From NCBI RefSeq assembly GCF_020166435.1, contig NZ_JAINZP010000003.1, forward strand, positions 62,001-126,000: a stretch of 64,000 nt of DNA. Direction: 5' to 3'. Shown here piece by piece: positions 16,201 through 25,536 of this stretch (its first letter is position 1; each line of letters begins with the position of its first letter). Origin of the DNA: Pectobacterium versatile. GTDB lineage: Bacteria; Pseudomonadota; Gammaproteobacteria; Enterobacterales; Enterobacteriaceae. Made by a program: the position numbers and the translations under genes. Below the pieces are notes generated by a model. That model did no database searches and had not been told where the DNA came from. It worked only from the letters and a program-made list of their open reading frames with translations.

Positions 16201-16632
16201 ATGTTTTTTTCAGTCGGTGTTGAAACGCCAAAAGATGATGCTACGGCATATGGGCTGATCGTTCCGGCGTTGTGTACTGATGATTATGGCTGCTTCTCTG
16301 CAGCTGACAGCCAACAAGAGATTGCACGCATGGCGCGGGAAGCGATTTTAACCATTATTGATGAAGCGGTGAGCCGCGGAAATCTGGATATTAAACGACT
16401 TAATGATGCTGGACATCTCATCTATGCGGCAATACCAGATTTTGCGGACTACGATAGTTGGTTCGTGCTGGATGTGGATTTATCGGCTTTTGAGGGAAAA
16501 CCGCAGCGATTGAACATTTCACTTCCCGATACGTTGATACAGCGTATTGATAATCGCGTGCGAGAGCAGCCGGGTACTTATCGCGATCGCAGCCATTTTT
16601 TGGCAGAAGCCGCACGCCATGAACTGGAGTGA
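16201..16632 (+). CDS. hicB: HicB, antitoxin with ribbon-helix-helix tail
   Basis: Antitoxin partner of HicA, 143 residues. The N-terminal part is the partly degraded RNase H-like HicB domain (MFFSVGVETP, ATAYGLIVPALC, CFSAADSQQEI). The C-terminal part, from about residue 100, is a ribbon-helix-helix DNA-binding domain (PQRLNISLPDTLIQRIDNRV, YRDRSHFLAEAARHEL). TCGGAGGCAAT precedes the ATG. The pair sits as a small insertion between the conserved ybaP and copA neighbourhoods. The RHH domain likely represses the hicAB promoter, where a direct repeat lies between -35 and -10. Confidence 0.92.
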   Translation: MFFSVGVETPKDDATAYGLIVPALCTDDYGCFSAADSQQEIARMAREAILTIIDEAVSRGNLDIKRLNDAGHLIYAAIPDFADYDSWFVLDVDLSAFEGKPQRLNISLPDTLIQRIDNRVREQPGTYRDRSHFLAEAARHELE

Positions 16633-16683
16633 GCGTGGGTGAATAGGTCTGGTTGCCAGCGATAAAATCACGACGATTTTCAG

Positions 16684-16722
16684 AAAGGAAAACGCGGCAC
16701 GTCTCAACAACGCGCCGCGTTT
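16684..16722 (-). terminator. copA terminator
   Basis: On the minus strand, AAACGCGGC pairs with GCCGCGTTT (16714-16722 with 16690-16698) across a 15-base loop, followed by TTTTCCTTTCTG. It lies just after the copA stop. Confidence 0.75.
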
Positions 16723-16725
16723 GTA

Positions 16726-19449
16726 TTACTGATTTTTAGGTTTAAAACGCAGCAGGCGGTTGGCGTTGCTGACCACCGTGATGGAGGAGAGCGCCATCGC
16801 TGCACCGGCCACCACTGGGCTAAGTAGCGTCCCTGTCAGCGGGTAGAGCACGCCAGCGGCAATGGGGATCCCCAGCGAGTTATAGATAAACGCGCCCAGC
16901 AGGTTCTGCTTCATGTTGCGCAGTGTGGCATTGGAGAGCGCCAGCGCATCGGCGACACCGTGCAGGCTGTGGCGCATCAGCGTGATAGCAGCGGTTTCAA
17001 TCGCGATATCGCTGCCTCCGCCCATCGCAATGCCGACATCGGCCTGTGCCAGTGCCGGTGCATCGTTGATGCCATCACCAATCATGGCCACGCGCTTGCC
17101 CTGAGCCTGTAACTTTTTGATGGCCTCCGCTTTGCCGTCTGGCAGCACGCCAGCAATCACCTGATCGATACCCGCTTCTTTAGCGATGCTCTTCGCCGTG
17201 AGCGGGTTGTCCCCCGTGAGCATGACGAGTTGATAGCCCTGCTGGTGGAGACGCTGCAAGGCGCTGACGCTATCCGCTCGCAGCGGATCGTGGATGGAGA
17301 ACACCGCAATGATGTGACCATTCGCCGCCAGTAATACTGGTGTGATTCCGCGCTGAGCCTGTTCGCCGATCAGCATTTCGCCTGCGGTGATATCGACCTG
17401 ATGTTGCTGCAGAAGCGCCGGATTCCCCAGTAGCAGGTGTGCATCACCGATCTTGCCGCTGACGCCGAGACCGCGCAGCGTACGGAACTGTTCGGCTGGC
17501 GTGAGCGTCAGATTCCCTGCTCGTTCAAGAATCGCTTTTGCCAGTGGATGATTCGAGCCTTGCTCCAGCGAAGCCGCCCAGTCCAACGCCTGAGTTTCCG
17601 TCACGTCGGCGAAGGTATGAATCGCCACGACGCGCGGCTGTCCTTCGGTTAGCGTCCCAGTTTTGTCAAACACCAGTACATCCAGCTTGCTGGCCTGCTG
17701 TAAGGCATCGGCATCACGCACCAGCACGCCAAACTCCGCGGCACGTCCGACGCCGGAAATAATCGACATTGGTGTTGCCAGCCCAAGCGCACAGGGGCAA
17801 GCAATGATCAGAACGGTCGTGACGATAATGAGCGTGTAGACAATCTGCGGCTGTGGCCCCAAGAAGAACCAGAATGCGCCGCTGAGAAGTGCGATGGCCA
17901 CGACGACGGGAACAAACACGGCAGAAATGCGATCCGCCAACTGGCCGATAGCGGGTTTGCTACTTTGCGCCTGCCTGACCAGTCGGATGATTCGCGATAG
18001 GGTAGTTCGGTTGCCGATCGCGTCCACGCGAAAGAGGACGCTGCCGTCGGAAACCAGCGTGCCAGCGTGAACGGTATCGCCGGACGTTTTGGCTTGCGGG
18101 ATCGGTTCCCCGGTCAGCATGGCTTCATCCACCCACACTTCGCCTTGCAAAATCTCGCCATCGACAGGAATACGGTCGCCGGTTGTCAGGCGCAGCGTCA
18201 TGCCGGACTGCACGTCGGATAGCGGAATGGATTTCTCACCTTCCGGCGTTACGACGCGAGCGGTGGGGGGCGTCAAATCCAGTAACCGTTCCAGCGCCCG
18301 CGAAGAGCGTTGACGGGCGCGCTGTTCCAACGCATGACCGAGGTTGATTAAACCGATGATCATGGCGCTGGCTTCATAGTAAAGGTGACGCGCCGCTATT
18401 GGGAAAAGATCCGGCCATAGGTTGACGGTAATAGAGTAAAGCCAGGCAGCACCTGTTCCCAGCGCGACCAGCGTATCCATGGTCGCTGTGCCATTTTTCA
18501 GGCTGCGCCAGGCGTTATGGTAAAAATGACTGCCAGCGAATACCATCACCGCTAGCGTCAAAATACCGATGACCAGCCACGGCGTTTGGCTTTCCGGCGT
18601 CAGGCTCATGCTGCCGCCTAGTACGCCCCACAGCATCAGTGGCACACCAAGCAGCAATCCCAGCGCGGCCTGCCATTGGAAACGGAGAATAGCTTGCTGA
18701 GAGGTTTGCTGCTGGCGTGCGCGGCGAGCTTCTTCGTCCTGAATAATTTCTGCGCCATAGCCCGCTTGCTCAACGGCAGCAATCAGCGCTTCCGGCTCAG
18801 CGTGACCGCTGACCAACGCGCTGCGTTCGGCCAGATTTACGCGCGCCTGCATGACGCCGCTGACGTTTTGCAACGCCGTCTGCACGCGGTTCACGCAGCT
18901 GGCGCAGCTCATCCCCTGAAGCAGGAGCTGTACGCTGTCGTCATCGCGGGTGGCGAGTGTTGTCATTGCCGGAAGAATACTCTCGGCCGCTGGCAGCGCT
19001 TCCGGCGTCGTCGCTACCTGTGCCAGCGGCTCAGTTTTTGGGTGAACGTTCTCCTGCACGCTGGCGTGATAGCCGGCTTCTTCAATGGCGCTAATCAGTG
19101 TTGTGGCCTCAACGTTGCCATACACGGTTGCCTGCTCTTTGGTGACATCCGTCGCCACGACGCTGGGAATGGCTTCCAACACTTTACGCGTAGCGGCGAC
19201 ACAGTGATTGCAGCTCAGGCCGGAAAGCTGAAGAGAGACATCCGGCGTGGTAGCGAGCTGTGCTTCGTAGCCAGCCTGCTCAATAGTGTCGATCAACGTC
19301 TGGGAATCAACGTCGCCGCTGATTCTGGCGTACTGTTGGGTGACGTTGGTTTGTTCGACCGCAGGCAACGCGTCCAGCGCTTTTTTCACGCGTTGGACAC
19401 AGTGTCCGCAGGTCAGTCCCTGCAACGACAACACGATAGTTTGAGACAT
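16726..19449 (-). CDS. copA: CopA, Cu(I)-exporting P1B-type ATPase with three N-terminal HMA domains
   Basis: Inner-membrane ATPase that pumps Cu(I) from cytoplasm to periplasm. The 907 residues exceed E. coli CopA (834) because there are three heavy-metal-associated domains: GLTCGHC (about residue 12), GLSCNHC (about 76) and GMSCASC (about 175). Core motifs are [17 protein letters not shown] (metal-binding CPC), the phosphorylation site [12 protein letters not shown] in SNHPLAKAI and [10 protein letters not shown]. It is divergent from cueR and is driven by the MerR-type promoter at 19525-19555. After codon 136 a slippery CCCAAAA with an immediate -1-frame TGA and a 10-bp downstream stem indicates a programmed frameshift giving a short chaperone, as known for E. 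coli copA. Confidence 0.97.
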   Translation of the reverse strand: MSQTIVLSLQGLTCGHCVQRVKKALDALPAVEQTNVTQQYARISGDVDSQTLIDTIEQAGYEAQLATTPDVSLQLSGLSCNHCVAATRKVLEAIPSVVATDVTKEQATVYGNVEATTLISAIEEAGYHASVQENVHPKTEPLAQVATTPEALPAAESILPAMTTLATRDDDSVQLLLQGMSCASCVNRVQTALQNVSGVMQARVNLAERSALVSGHAEPEALIAAVEQAGYGAEIIQDEEARRARQQQTSQQAILRFQWQAALGLLLGVPLMLWGVLGGSMSLTPESQTPWLVIGILTLAVMVFAGSHFYHNAWRSLKNGTATMDTLVALGTGAAWLYSITVNLWPDLFPIAARHLYYEASAMIIGLINLGHALEQRARQRSSRALERLLDLTPPTARVVTPEGEKSIPLSDVQSGMTLRLTTGDRIPVDGEILQGEVWVDEAMLTGEPIPQAKTSGDTVHAGTLVSDGSVLFRVDAIGNRTTLSRIIRLVRQAQSSKPAIGQLADRISAVFVPVVVAIALLSGAFWFFLGPQPQIVYTLIIVTTVLIIACPCALGLATPMSIISGVGRAAEFGVLVRDADALQQASKLDVLVFDKTGTLTEGQPRVVAIHTFADVTETQALDWAASLEQGSNHPLAKAILERAGNLTLTPAEQFRTLRGLGVSGKIGDAHLLLGNPALLQQHQVDITAGEMLIGEQAQRGITPVLLAANGHIIAVFSIHDPLRADSVSALQRLHQQGYQLVMLTGDNPLTAKSIAKEAGIDQVIAGVLPDGKAEAIKKLQAQGKRVAMIGDGINDAPALAQADVGIAMGGGSDIAIETAAITLMRHSLHGVADALALSNATLRNMKQNLLGAFIYNSLGIPIAAGVLYPLTGTLLSPVVAGAAMALSSITVVSNANRLLRFKPKNQ
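18986..19042 (-). promoter_or_regulatory. predicted -1 ribosomal frameshift signal in copA
   Basis: On the minus strand the heptamer CCCAAAA (19042-19036) sits in the X_XXY_YYZ frame (codons CAC CCA AAA). After a -1 slip the next codons are AAC and TGA (19033-19031), ending translation. Five bases after the heptamer, GCCGCTGGCA (19030-19021) pairs perfectly with TGCCAGCGGC (18995-18986) across a 25-base loop. The predicted product is 139 residues with two HMA domains. E. coli copA is known to make CopA(Z) by frameshifting at a comparable place. Confidence 0.75.
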
Positions 19450-19524
19450 AATAATTTTCTCCCGTGATCACAGCCGGAGGTGAAAGACGTTGACCGGCCA
19501 TCAGATTTCTACTAGTTATTGGAT

Positions 19525-19555
19525 AAGGTAAACCTTCTAGCAAGGGGAGGGTCAA
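19525..19555 (-). promoter_or_regulatory. CueR-controlled copA promoter
   Basis: On the minus strand, -35 TTGACC (19555-19550), a 19-base spacer and -10 TACCTT (19530-19525). The long spacer is the hallmark of MerR-family activation. The CueR dyad ACCTTCT-N7-GGAGGGT lies at 19532-19552, inside the spacer. Confidence 0.88.
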
Positions 19556-19565
19556 GGGGGAAATC

Positions 19566-19973
19566 ATGAATATCAGTGATGTTGCGAAAAAAACCGGTCT
19601 TAGTAGTAAAACCATTCGCTTCTATGAAGAGAAAGAACTTCTGACTACGCCGCTGCGTTCTGAAAATGGTTACCGCAGCTACGACGACCATCACGTCGAA
19701 GAGCTGACGCTGCTGCGTCAGGCGCGCCAGGTTGGTTTTAATCTGGATGAATGCCGAGAGCTGGTTACGTTATTTAACGATCCGCTGCGGCGAAGTTCTG
19801 ATGTAAAAGCACGAACCTTGCAGAAAGTGCAGGAAATCGAGATGCATATCGAAGAGCTGAAAACGATGCGTGAACATTTGCTGACGCTGGCCGAACAGTG
19901 TCCGGGAGATGGGAGCGCAGACTGTCCGATAATCAATAATCTGGCGGGCTGTTGTCAAAAGAGAAAAGAGTGA
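19566..19973 (+). CDS. cueR: CueR, copper-responsive MerR-family regulator
   Basis: Copper sensor of 135 residues that activates copA. It has an N-terminal MerR winged helix ([39 protein letters not shown]), a dimerisation helix, and a Cu(I) loop with C112 and C120 ([10 protein letters not shown]), at the same residue numbers as in E. coli CueR. A C-terminal CC pair (GCCQKRKE) is also kept. It is divergently transcribed from copA; the operator lies between them, partly overlapping its own leader. Confidence 0.96.
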   Translation: MNISDVAKKTGLSSKTIRFYEEKELLTTPLRSENGYRSYDDHHVEELTLLRQARQVGFNLDECRELVTLFNDPLRRSSDVKARTLQKVQEIEMHIEELKTMREHLLTLAEQCPGDGSADCPIINNLAGCCQKRKE

Positions 19974-19977
19974 TAAA

Positions 19978-19994
19978 GGGGAGACGATCTCCCC
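19978..19994. terminator. stem-loop between convergent cueR and ybbJ
   Basis: GGGGAGA-CGA-TCTCCCC at 19978-19994 directly follows the cueR stop. The stem is GC-rich but no U-run follows on either strand, so termination is uncertain. Confidence 0.4.
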
Positions 19995-20009
19995 CAAATA
20001 ATGCGTTAA

Positions 20010-20465
20010 TTAGCGCTCAGTCGGTCGTACATGCAGCGTGATACCATCGATGGCAATCACTTCAACCTGCGTGCCGACGGGCAGATCCTGTTCTGATTTC
20101 ACACGCCAACTGCTGTCACCGATGTTTACCCGCCCGAAACCGTTGAGCACTGGGTCGGTCAGCGTAGTGCGCAGTCCAACCAGTTGTTGCCCGCGCTGGT
20201 TGAGCATCGACTGTGGGCGTGACTGCGTTCGTTTACGCAGCCAATACCACCAGAGTAGTGCCGTAACGATCGTCAGGATGGCGAAAATCGTTCCCTGTAA
20301 TGGCCACCCCAGCGGCATCATCCACGTTAATAGCCCAACCAATACTGCCGATAAACCGCTCCACAGCAAATAGCCACTGGCGCCCAGCATTTCGGCTGCT
20401 AAAAGCAGACCACCGAGCGACAGCCAGAACCAGTGCGCATTTTCCATCACCAGTTCAATACCCAT
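20010..20465 (-). CDS. ybbJ: YbbJ, NfeD-like membrane protein
   Basis: Short NfeD-type protein (151 residues) with two or three membrane segments in the first ~75 residues ([26 protein letters not shown] and the following stretch). A C-terminal OB-fold-like domain carries [42 protein letters not shown]. Its start overlaps the qmcA stop (TAATG), indicating translational coupling. NfeD proteins pair with SPFH proteins such as QmcA in membrane microdomains. Confidence 0.94.
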   Translation of the reverse strand: MGIELVMENAHWFWLSLGGLLLAAEMLGASGYLLWSGLSAVLVGLLTWMMPLGWPLQGTIFAILTIVTALLWWYWLRKRTQSRPQSMLNQRGQQLVGLRTTLTDPVLNGFGRVNIGDSSWRVKSEQDLPVGTQVEVIAIDGITLHVRPTER

Positions 20466-21379
20466 TATTGACCTCTGCTGTTTTTGCTATCTTTAATCAG
20501 TTCTGTGATCCCACCGATAGCCCCCATAAGGTTGCTAGCTTCCAGCGGCATCATGATCACTTTGCTGTTATTAGAAGAACCGATCTGCTGTAACGCATCG
20601 GTATATTTCTGTGCGACAAAGTAATTAATTGCCTGAATGTTACCTGCCGCGATGGCTTCGGATACCATTTTAGTCGCTTGTGCTTCCGCTTCTGCCGCAC
20701 GCTCACGAGCTTCTGCTTCAAGGAAGGCGGATTGGCGCTGGCCTTCGGCTTTCAGAATCTGTGACTGTTTTTCCCCTTCTGCTTTCAGAATCGCGGCCTG
20801 ACGTATCCCTTCGGCCTCCAGAATATCAGCACGCTTGTTACGCTCTGCTTTCATCTGTGCATTCATGGCGGCAATCAGTTCAGCGGGCGGGCGTACGTCG
20901 CGAATCTCGATGCGGGTGATTTTCACGCCCCACGGGTTAGTGGCTTCATCAACAATGTGTAGCAGGCGGGTGTTGATGCTATCGCGTTGAGACAGCATCT
21001 CGTCCAGCTCCATGGAACCCAGCACCGTACGGAAGTTGGTCATGGTGAGGTTCACGATAGCCTGTTCCAGATTGCTAACTTCATAGGCGGCCCGCGCGGG
21101 ATCGATTACCTGAATAAAGCAGACGGCATCAATGGCTACATTGGCGTTATCGCGTGAGATAATTTCCTGAGAGGGTATGTCTAATACCTGTTCCATCATG
21201 TTGATTTTACGACCAACGCGATCCATAAACGGTACGACCAGATTCAGCCCCGGCATCAGCGTTTTGGTATAGCGACCAAACCGTTCCACAGTCCATTGAT
21301 ATCCCTGAGGTACAATTTTGATGCCTGACCAGACGATGATGAGTGCAACAAAGATCAAAATAGGAATGACGGTGAGCAT
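20465..21379 (-). CDS. qmcA: QmcA (YbbK), SPFH/stomatin-family membrane protein
   Basis: Stomatin/prohibitin-like protein of 304 residues. An N-terminal hydrophobic anchor ([16 protein letters not shown]) is followed by the SPFH domain ([44 protein letters not shown]). A long Ala/Glu-rich coiled coil follows ([20 protein letters not shown] and [14 protein letters not shown]), then a hydrophobic tail region ([16 protein letters not shown]). It forms oligomeric membrane scaffolds; E. coli QmcA is linked to FtsH-associated quality control by suppressor genetics. It is coupled to ybbJ, and the order cueR-ybbJ-qmcA matches E. coli. Confidence 0.95.
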   Translation of the reverse strand: MLTVIPILIFVALIIVWSGIKIVPQGYQWTVERFGRYTKTLMPGLNLVVPFMDRVGRKINMMEQVLDIPSQEIISRDNANVAIDAVCFIQVIDPARAAYEVSNLEQAIVNLTMTNFRTVLGSMELDEMLSQRDSINTRLLHIVDEATNPWGVKITRIEIRDVRPPAELIAAMNAQMKAERNKRADILEAEGIRQAAILKAEGEKQSQILKAEGQRQSAFLEAEARERAAEAEAQATKMVSEAIAAGNIQAINYFVAQKYTDALQQIGSSNNSKVIMMPLEASNLMGAIGGITELIKDSKNSRGQ

Positions 21380-21402
21380 ATTCTAAAACCTCTAGGTTGT
21401 TT

Positions 21403-21540
21403 TATCCCCGCCATACTTCAAGCTGCATGTACGTTGGTAATACTCCGCTCATCTCTGAGCCTCGCCCTGACGGGCCAACGCTTTGTATTGTTCAAAACAC
21501 CTGTGTTTTGTCCCGCAACTTGAATTATTTAGGGTATATA
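21403..21540. repeat. ERIC-like palindromic repeat, copy 2 (about 138 bp, inverted)
   Basis: It starts TATCCCCGCCATACTTCAAG and ends GAATTATTTAGGGTATATAG; these are the reverse complements of the ends of the copy at 14154. The interior lacks the ERIC-core-like part of copy 1. It lies upstream of qmcA. Confidence 0.75.
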
Positions 21541-21653
21541 GCAGTCGAAAAACGATTTCAGTAGGTAGTGTAACTCACTTGAGTATGAAAGCGGGCAGTA
21601 AATACGCCCGCCAGTAAACGCGGTAAGGAGAATGTCCTGTGAGGGAACGGGGG

Positions 21654-21914
21654 CTAGATATCAAGTTCGATGTCGCCCTGAGGCATACAGCAGCAGGGGA
21701 GGATTTCATCCTGTTGGATGCAGGCCAGCGGGGTTTGATGATACGCCACTCTGCCTTTCACCAGACGCAGTCGACAGGATCCGCAATAGCCGGAGCGGCA
21801 CTGATATTCAATGCTGACTCGGTTAGACTCCAGCACATCCAGCAGCGAAGGGCGGTCGTCTGAACAGGAAAACTGCGCACCGGATGTGCGCAGTGTGATC
21901 GTTGGATTGCTCAT
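21654..21914 (-). CDS. yfaE: YfaE, 2Fe-2S ferredoxin for NrdB maintenance
   Basis: Small 2Fe-2S ferredoxin (86 residues) with the plant-type cluster motif CRSGYCGSC and a later Cys (LACIQQ or the CCC run near the end). E. coli YfaE helps restore the diferric-tyrosyl cofactor of NrdB. It begins three bases after the nrdB stop, so it belongs to the nrdAB transcript. Confidence 0.94.
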   Translation of the reverse strand: MSNPTITLRTSGAQFSCSDDRPSLLDVLESNRVSIEYQCRSGYCGSCRLRLVKGRVAYHQTPLACIQQDEILPCCCMPQGDIELDI

Positions 21915-21917
21915 CGA

Positions 21918-23048
21918 TTACAGCTGGAAATCGCTCAGATCGTCGTCGCTGATTTCTGAATCGATCTGACCGACCAGATAAGAGCTGACTTCAACTTCCT
22001 GTGGCGCGACCTGTACGTTATCGGACACCAGCCAGGCGTTGATCCACGGGATTGGGTTCGTGCGCGTCTGGAACGGCAGCGGCAGCCCAACGGCCTGCAT
22101 GCGGATGTTGGTGATGTATTCCACGTACTGGCACAGAATATCTTTGTTCAAGCCAATCATCGAACCGTCGCGGAACAGGTATTCAGCCCACTCTTTTTCT
22201 TGCTGAGCAGCGAGCACGAACAGGTCATAACATTCTTGCTGGCACTCTTCAGCAATCTGCGCCATTTCGGGATCGTCATGGCCTGAGCGCATCAGGTTCA
22301 GCATGTGCTGTGTACCTGTCAGGTGCAGCGCTTCATCACGGGCAATTAGCTTGATGATTTTCGCATTGCCCTCCATCAATTCGCGTTCCGCAAAAGCAAA
22401 CGAGCAGGCGAAGCTGACGTAGAAGCGAATCGCTTCCAGTGCGTTTACGCTCATCAGGCACAGGTACAGCTGCTTTTTCAGCGCATGAAGGTTTACGGTC
22501 ACGCTTTTGCCGTTAATCTGATGCGTCCCTTCACCTAGCAGATGATAGTAGCTGGTCATCTCAATCAGCGAGTCGTAGTAGCCGGAGATATCTTTGGCAC
22601 GCTTCAGGATTTCTTCGTTAGTCACGATATCGTCAAACACCAGCGACGGATCGTTCACGATATTACGGATGATGTGTGTGTAAGAGCGTGAGTGAATGGT
22701 TTCCGAGAAAGCCCAGGTTTCCACCCAGGTTTCCAGCTCAGGGATAGAAATCAGCGGCAGCAGCGCCACGTTCGGGCTACGTCCCTGAATAGAATCCAGC
22801 AGCGTTTGGTATTTCAGGTTGCTGATGAAGATATGTTTTTCATGATCGGGCAGCGCCTGATAGTCGATGCGATCGCGGGATACGTCGACTTCTTCTGGGC
22901 GCCAGAAGAAGGACAGTTGCTTTTCGATCAGCTTTTCGAAAATTTCATATTTTTGTTGGTCAAAACGCGCCACGTTAACACACTGACCGAAGAACATCGG
23001 TTCGAGCAGTTGGTCGTTTTTATTCTGTGAAAAAGTGGTATAGGCCAT
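21918..23048 (-). CDS. nrdB: NrdB, class Ia ribonucleotide reductase beta subunit
   Basis: Radical-generating subunit (R2) of 376 residues, the usual length. It has [12 protein letters not shown], the diiron and radical region [19 protein letters not shown] (Tyr in SYTH is the radical site), [25 protein letters not shown] and the C-terminal R1-binding tail [12 protein letters not shown]. The ATG at 23048 with GGAGAAATTA is chosen over an in-frame upstream extension that would run through the intercistronic hairpins. It is transcribed after nrdA and before yfaE. Confidence 0.97.
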   Translation of the reverse strand: MAYTTFSQNKNDQLLEPMFFGQCVNVARFDQQKYEIFEKLIEKQLSFFWRPEEVDVSRDRIDYQALPDHEKHIFISNLKYQTLLDSIQGRSPNVALLPLISIPELETWVETWAFSETIHSRSYTHIIRNIVNDPSLVFDDIVTNEEILKRAKDISGYYDSLIEMTSYYHLLGEGTHQINGKSVTVNLHALKKQLYLCLMSVNALEAIRFYVSFACSFAFAERELMEGNAKIIKLIARDEALHLTGTQHMLNLMRSGHDDPEMAQIAEECQQECYDLFVLAAQQEKEWAEYLFRDGSMIGLNKDILCQYVEYITNIRMQAVGLPLPFQTRTNPIPWINAWLVSDNVQVAPQEVEVSSYLVGQIDSEISDDDLSDFQL

Positions 23049-23059
23049 TAATTTCTCCA

Positions 23060-23081
23060 AAAAAATGCCGGAGCATTTTTT
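23060..23081 (-). terminator. terminator-like hairpin just before nrdB
   Basis: AAAAAATGC (23060-23068) and GCATTTTTT (23073-23081) flank CGGA, so both strands read as a stem followed by Ts. It lies immediately before the nrdB ribosome binding site inside the nrdAB transcript. The stem is AT-rich, so any termination would be partial. Confidence 0.45.
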
Positions 23082-23137
23082 AACGCCAATTGTGGCAGCC
23101 CCGTAGGGTGCGGATAGGGGCACCCGCTATAAAGGAT

Positions 23138-23160
23138 GAAAGGCTGCATCGCAGCCTTTC
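23138..23160. other. intercistronic stem-loop between nrdA and nrdB
   Basis: GAAAGGCTGC (23138-23147) pairs with GCAGCCTTTC (23151-23160) around a three-base loop, just after the nrdA stop. A smaller GGGTGC/GCACCC stem lies beside it (about 23107-23124). They may protect the nrdA 3' end or set the ratio of NrdA to NrdB. Confidence 0.5.
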
Positions 23161-23168
23161 TTATTAGC

Positions 23169-25454
23169 TTAAATTTTACACGCGCCGCCTTCGCAGCCAT
23201 CGTCCTGTGGCTCTGCCAGCAGGTCATCTTGTATGTCTTCAGCGCCGTCACGGGTGTTTTGGTAATACAGCGTCTTAATGCCGAATTTGTAGGCCGTGAC
23301 GAGATCTTTCAGCAACTGTTTCATCGGTACTCGACCTGACGGGAAGCGTGACGGATCGTAGTTGGTGTTGGAGGAGATCGCCTGATCGACAAATTTCTGC
23401 ATCAGACCAACTAGTTGCAGATAGCCGTCGTTATTTGGCATATCCCACAGCAGCTCGTAAGCGTCTTTCAGCGTTTCGTATTCCGGCACTACCTGGCGCA
23501 GAATGCCGTCTTTAGACGCTTTGACGCTGATGTGGCCGCGCGGTGGTTCAATACCGTTGGTGGCGTTGGAGATCTGAGACGACGTTTCAGACGGCATCAG
23601 CGCAGACAGTGTGGAGTTGCGCAGTCCGTATTCTTTGATGTCTTTACGCAACGCTTCCCAGTCGAGATGCAGCGGTTCGTTGCAAATCGCGTCCAGATCG
23701 CGCTTGTAGGTATCGATAGGCAGAATACCCTGTGAATAGGTGGTTTCATTAAACCACGGACAGGCCCCTTGCTCACGCGCCAGCACATTCGATGCCTTCA
23801 GCAGATAGTATTGAATGGCTTCAAACGTTTTGTGTGTCAGGCCGTTGGCGCTACCGTCAGAGTAACGTACTCCGTTTTTCGCCAGATAGTAGGCGAAGTT
23901 GATGACGCCAATACCCAATGTACGGCGACCCATCGCACCACGTTCTGCGGCCTTAATCGGATAATCCTGATAATCCAGCAGGGCGTCCAGTGCACGCACA
24001 GCCAGCGTCGCCAGATCTTCCAGATCGTCTAAGCTATTGATGGCACCGAGGTTGAAAGCAGACAGCGTACACAGCGCGATTTCACCGTTTTCATCATTGA
24101 CGTCGTTCAACGGCTTGGTCGGCAACGCGATTTCCAGACACAGGTTGGACTGGCGAACGGGTGCAATCTGTGGATCGAATGGGCTGTGCGTGTTGCAGTG
24201 GTCAACGTTTTGAATATAGATGCGTCCTGTGGAAGCACGTTCCTGCATCATCAGGGAGAACAGCTCACCGGCTTTGATACGCTGTTTGCGGATACTGGCA
24301 TCCTGCTCATATTGCACATACAGGCGCTCGAATTCATTCTGATCGGCGAAGAAAGCGTCATACAATCCCGGGACGTCAGATGGACTGAACAGTGTGATTT
24401 CTTCACCTTTTACCAAACGCTGATACATCAGTTTGTTCAACTGCACGCCGTAATCGAGGTGACGAACGCGGTTACCTTCTACACCACGGTTGTTTTTCAA
24501 CACCAACAGGCTTTCCACTTCCAGATGCCACAGCGGGTAGAACAGCGTGGCTGCACCGCCGCGTACGCCACCCTGAGAGCAGGATTTCACCGCTGTCTGG
24601 AAGTGCTTATAGAAAGGGATACAGCCAGTGTGGAATGCTTCTCCGCCGCGAATCGGGCTGCCGAGTGCACGGATGTGGCCTGCGTTGATGCCGATACCAG
24701 CACGCTGGGAAACGTATTTCACGATTGCGCTGGACGTTGCGTTGATGGAATCCAGACTGTCGCCGCATTCGATCAGCACGCAGGAACTGAACTGACGCGT
24801 TGGCGTACGCACCCCCGCCATGATTGGCGTTGGCAGAGAGATTTTGAACGTAGAGATCGCGTCATAAAAACGTTTAACGTAATCCAGACGAGTCTCACGC
24901 GGATAGCCGGAGAACAGGCAGGCAGCGACCAGAATGTACAGGAATTGGGCGCTTTCGTAGATATCACCGGTGACACGGTTTTGTACCAGGTATTTCCCTT
25001 CCAGCTGTTTCACCGCCGCATAGGAGAAATTCATGTCACGCCAGTGATCGATGAAAGCGTCCATTTGGGCGAATTCTTCCTGGCTATAGTCTTCCAGCAG
25101 GTGTTTGTCGTACTTGCCCAGTTCTACCATCTTGGTGACGTGAGTCAGCAGAGCAGGCGGTTCAAACTGGCCGTAGGCTTTTTTACGCAGATGGAAGATC
25201 GCCAAACGCGCGGCCAGATATTGGTAATCTGGACTTTCTCGGGAGATCAGGTCGGCTGCGGCTTTAATGATAGTTTCATGAATGTCGGAGGTTTTGATTC
25301 CGTCGTAAAACTGAATGTGGGAGCGTAGCTCCACTTGAGAAACGGAGACATTGTGTAAACCTTCAGCGGCCCAGGTAATGACGCGGTGGATTTTATCCAA
25401 ATTGATTTTTTCTTTACTGCCATCGCGCTTGGTAACGAGCAAGCTCTGGTTCAT
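23169..25454 (-). CDS. nrdA: NrdA, class Ia ribonucleotide reductase alpha subunit
   Basis: Catalytic subunit (R1), 761 residues as in E. coli. An N-terminal ATP-cone (MNQSLLVTKRDGSKEKINLDKIHRVI) precedes the ten-stranded barrel. Active-site segments are SSCVLIECGDSLDS, RQSNLCLEIALPT (Asn, Cys and Glu of the substrate site) and PTPIMAGVRTPTRQFSSC. The C-terminal redox tail ends CEGGACKI. It forms an operon with nrdB and yfaE; NrdR-like and DnaA boxes lie upstream. Confidence 0.98.
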   Translation of the reverse strand: MNQSLLVTKRDGSKEKINLDKIHRVITWAAEGLHNVSVSQVELRSHIQFYDGIKTSDIHETIIKAAADLISRESPDYQYLAARLAIFHLRKKAYGQFEPPALLTHVTKMVELGKYDKHLLEDYSQEEFAQMDAFIDHWRDMNFSYAAVKQLEGKYLVQNRVTGDIYESAQFLYILVAACLFSGYPRETRLDYVKRFYDAISTFKISLPTPIMAGVRTPTRQFSSCVLIECGDSLDSINATSSAIVKYVSQRAGIGINAGHIRALGSPIRGGEAFHTGCIPFYKHFQTAVKSCSQGGVRGGAATLFYPLWHLEVESLLVLKNNRGVEGNRVRHLDYGVQLNKLMYQRLVKGEEITLFSPSDVPGLYDAFFADQNEFERLYVQYEQDASIRKQRIKAGELFSLMMQERASTGRIYIQNVDHCNTHSPFDPQIAPVRQSNLCLEIALPTKPLNDVNDENGEIALCTLSAFNLGAINSLDDLEDLATLAVRALDALLDYQDYPIKAAERGAMGRRTLGIGVINFAYYLAKNGVRYSDGSANGLTHKTFEAIQYYLLKASNVLAREQGACPWFNETTYSQGILPIDTYKRDLDAICNEPLHLDWEALRKDIKEYGLRNSTLSALMPSETSSQISNATNGIEPPRGHISVKASKDGILRQVVPEYETLKDAYELLWDMPNNDGYLQLVGLMQKFVDQAISSNTNYDPSRFPSGRVPMKQLLKDLVTAYKFGIKTLYYQNTRDGAEDIQDDLLAEPQDDGCEGGACKI

Positions 25455-25496
25455 GTTGGGATTTACCTGTTGGTGAAAATAAAAAATATCCCCTGT

Positions 25497-25505
25497 TTAT
25501 TCACA
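25497..25505 (+). promoter_or_regulatory. DnaA box upstream of nrdA
   Basis: TTATTCACA fits the DnaA box form TTATNCACA. With the second box at 25528-25536 it forms an opposed pair, as reported for the E. coli nrdAB promoter where DnaA acts. An 8-bp dyad TCACAGAA/TTCTGTGA spans 25501-25520 between them. Confidence 0.6.
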
Positions 25506-25527
25506 GAAATACTTCTGTGACTAACTC

Positions 25528-25536
25528 TGTGGATAA
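25528..25536 (-). promoter_or_regulatory. consensus DnaA box upstream of nrdA
   Basis: On the minus strand this reads TTATCCACA, the perfect DnaA box. It lies about 75 bases before the nrdA start codon, in the promoter or leader region. Confidence 0.7.

Noticed and set aside
24186-25328. 380-codon plus-strand frame inside nrdA
   Set aside because: Antisense to nrdA, which is conserved over its full length; composition is that of a shadow frame.
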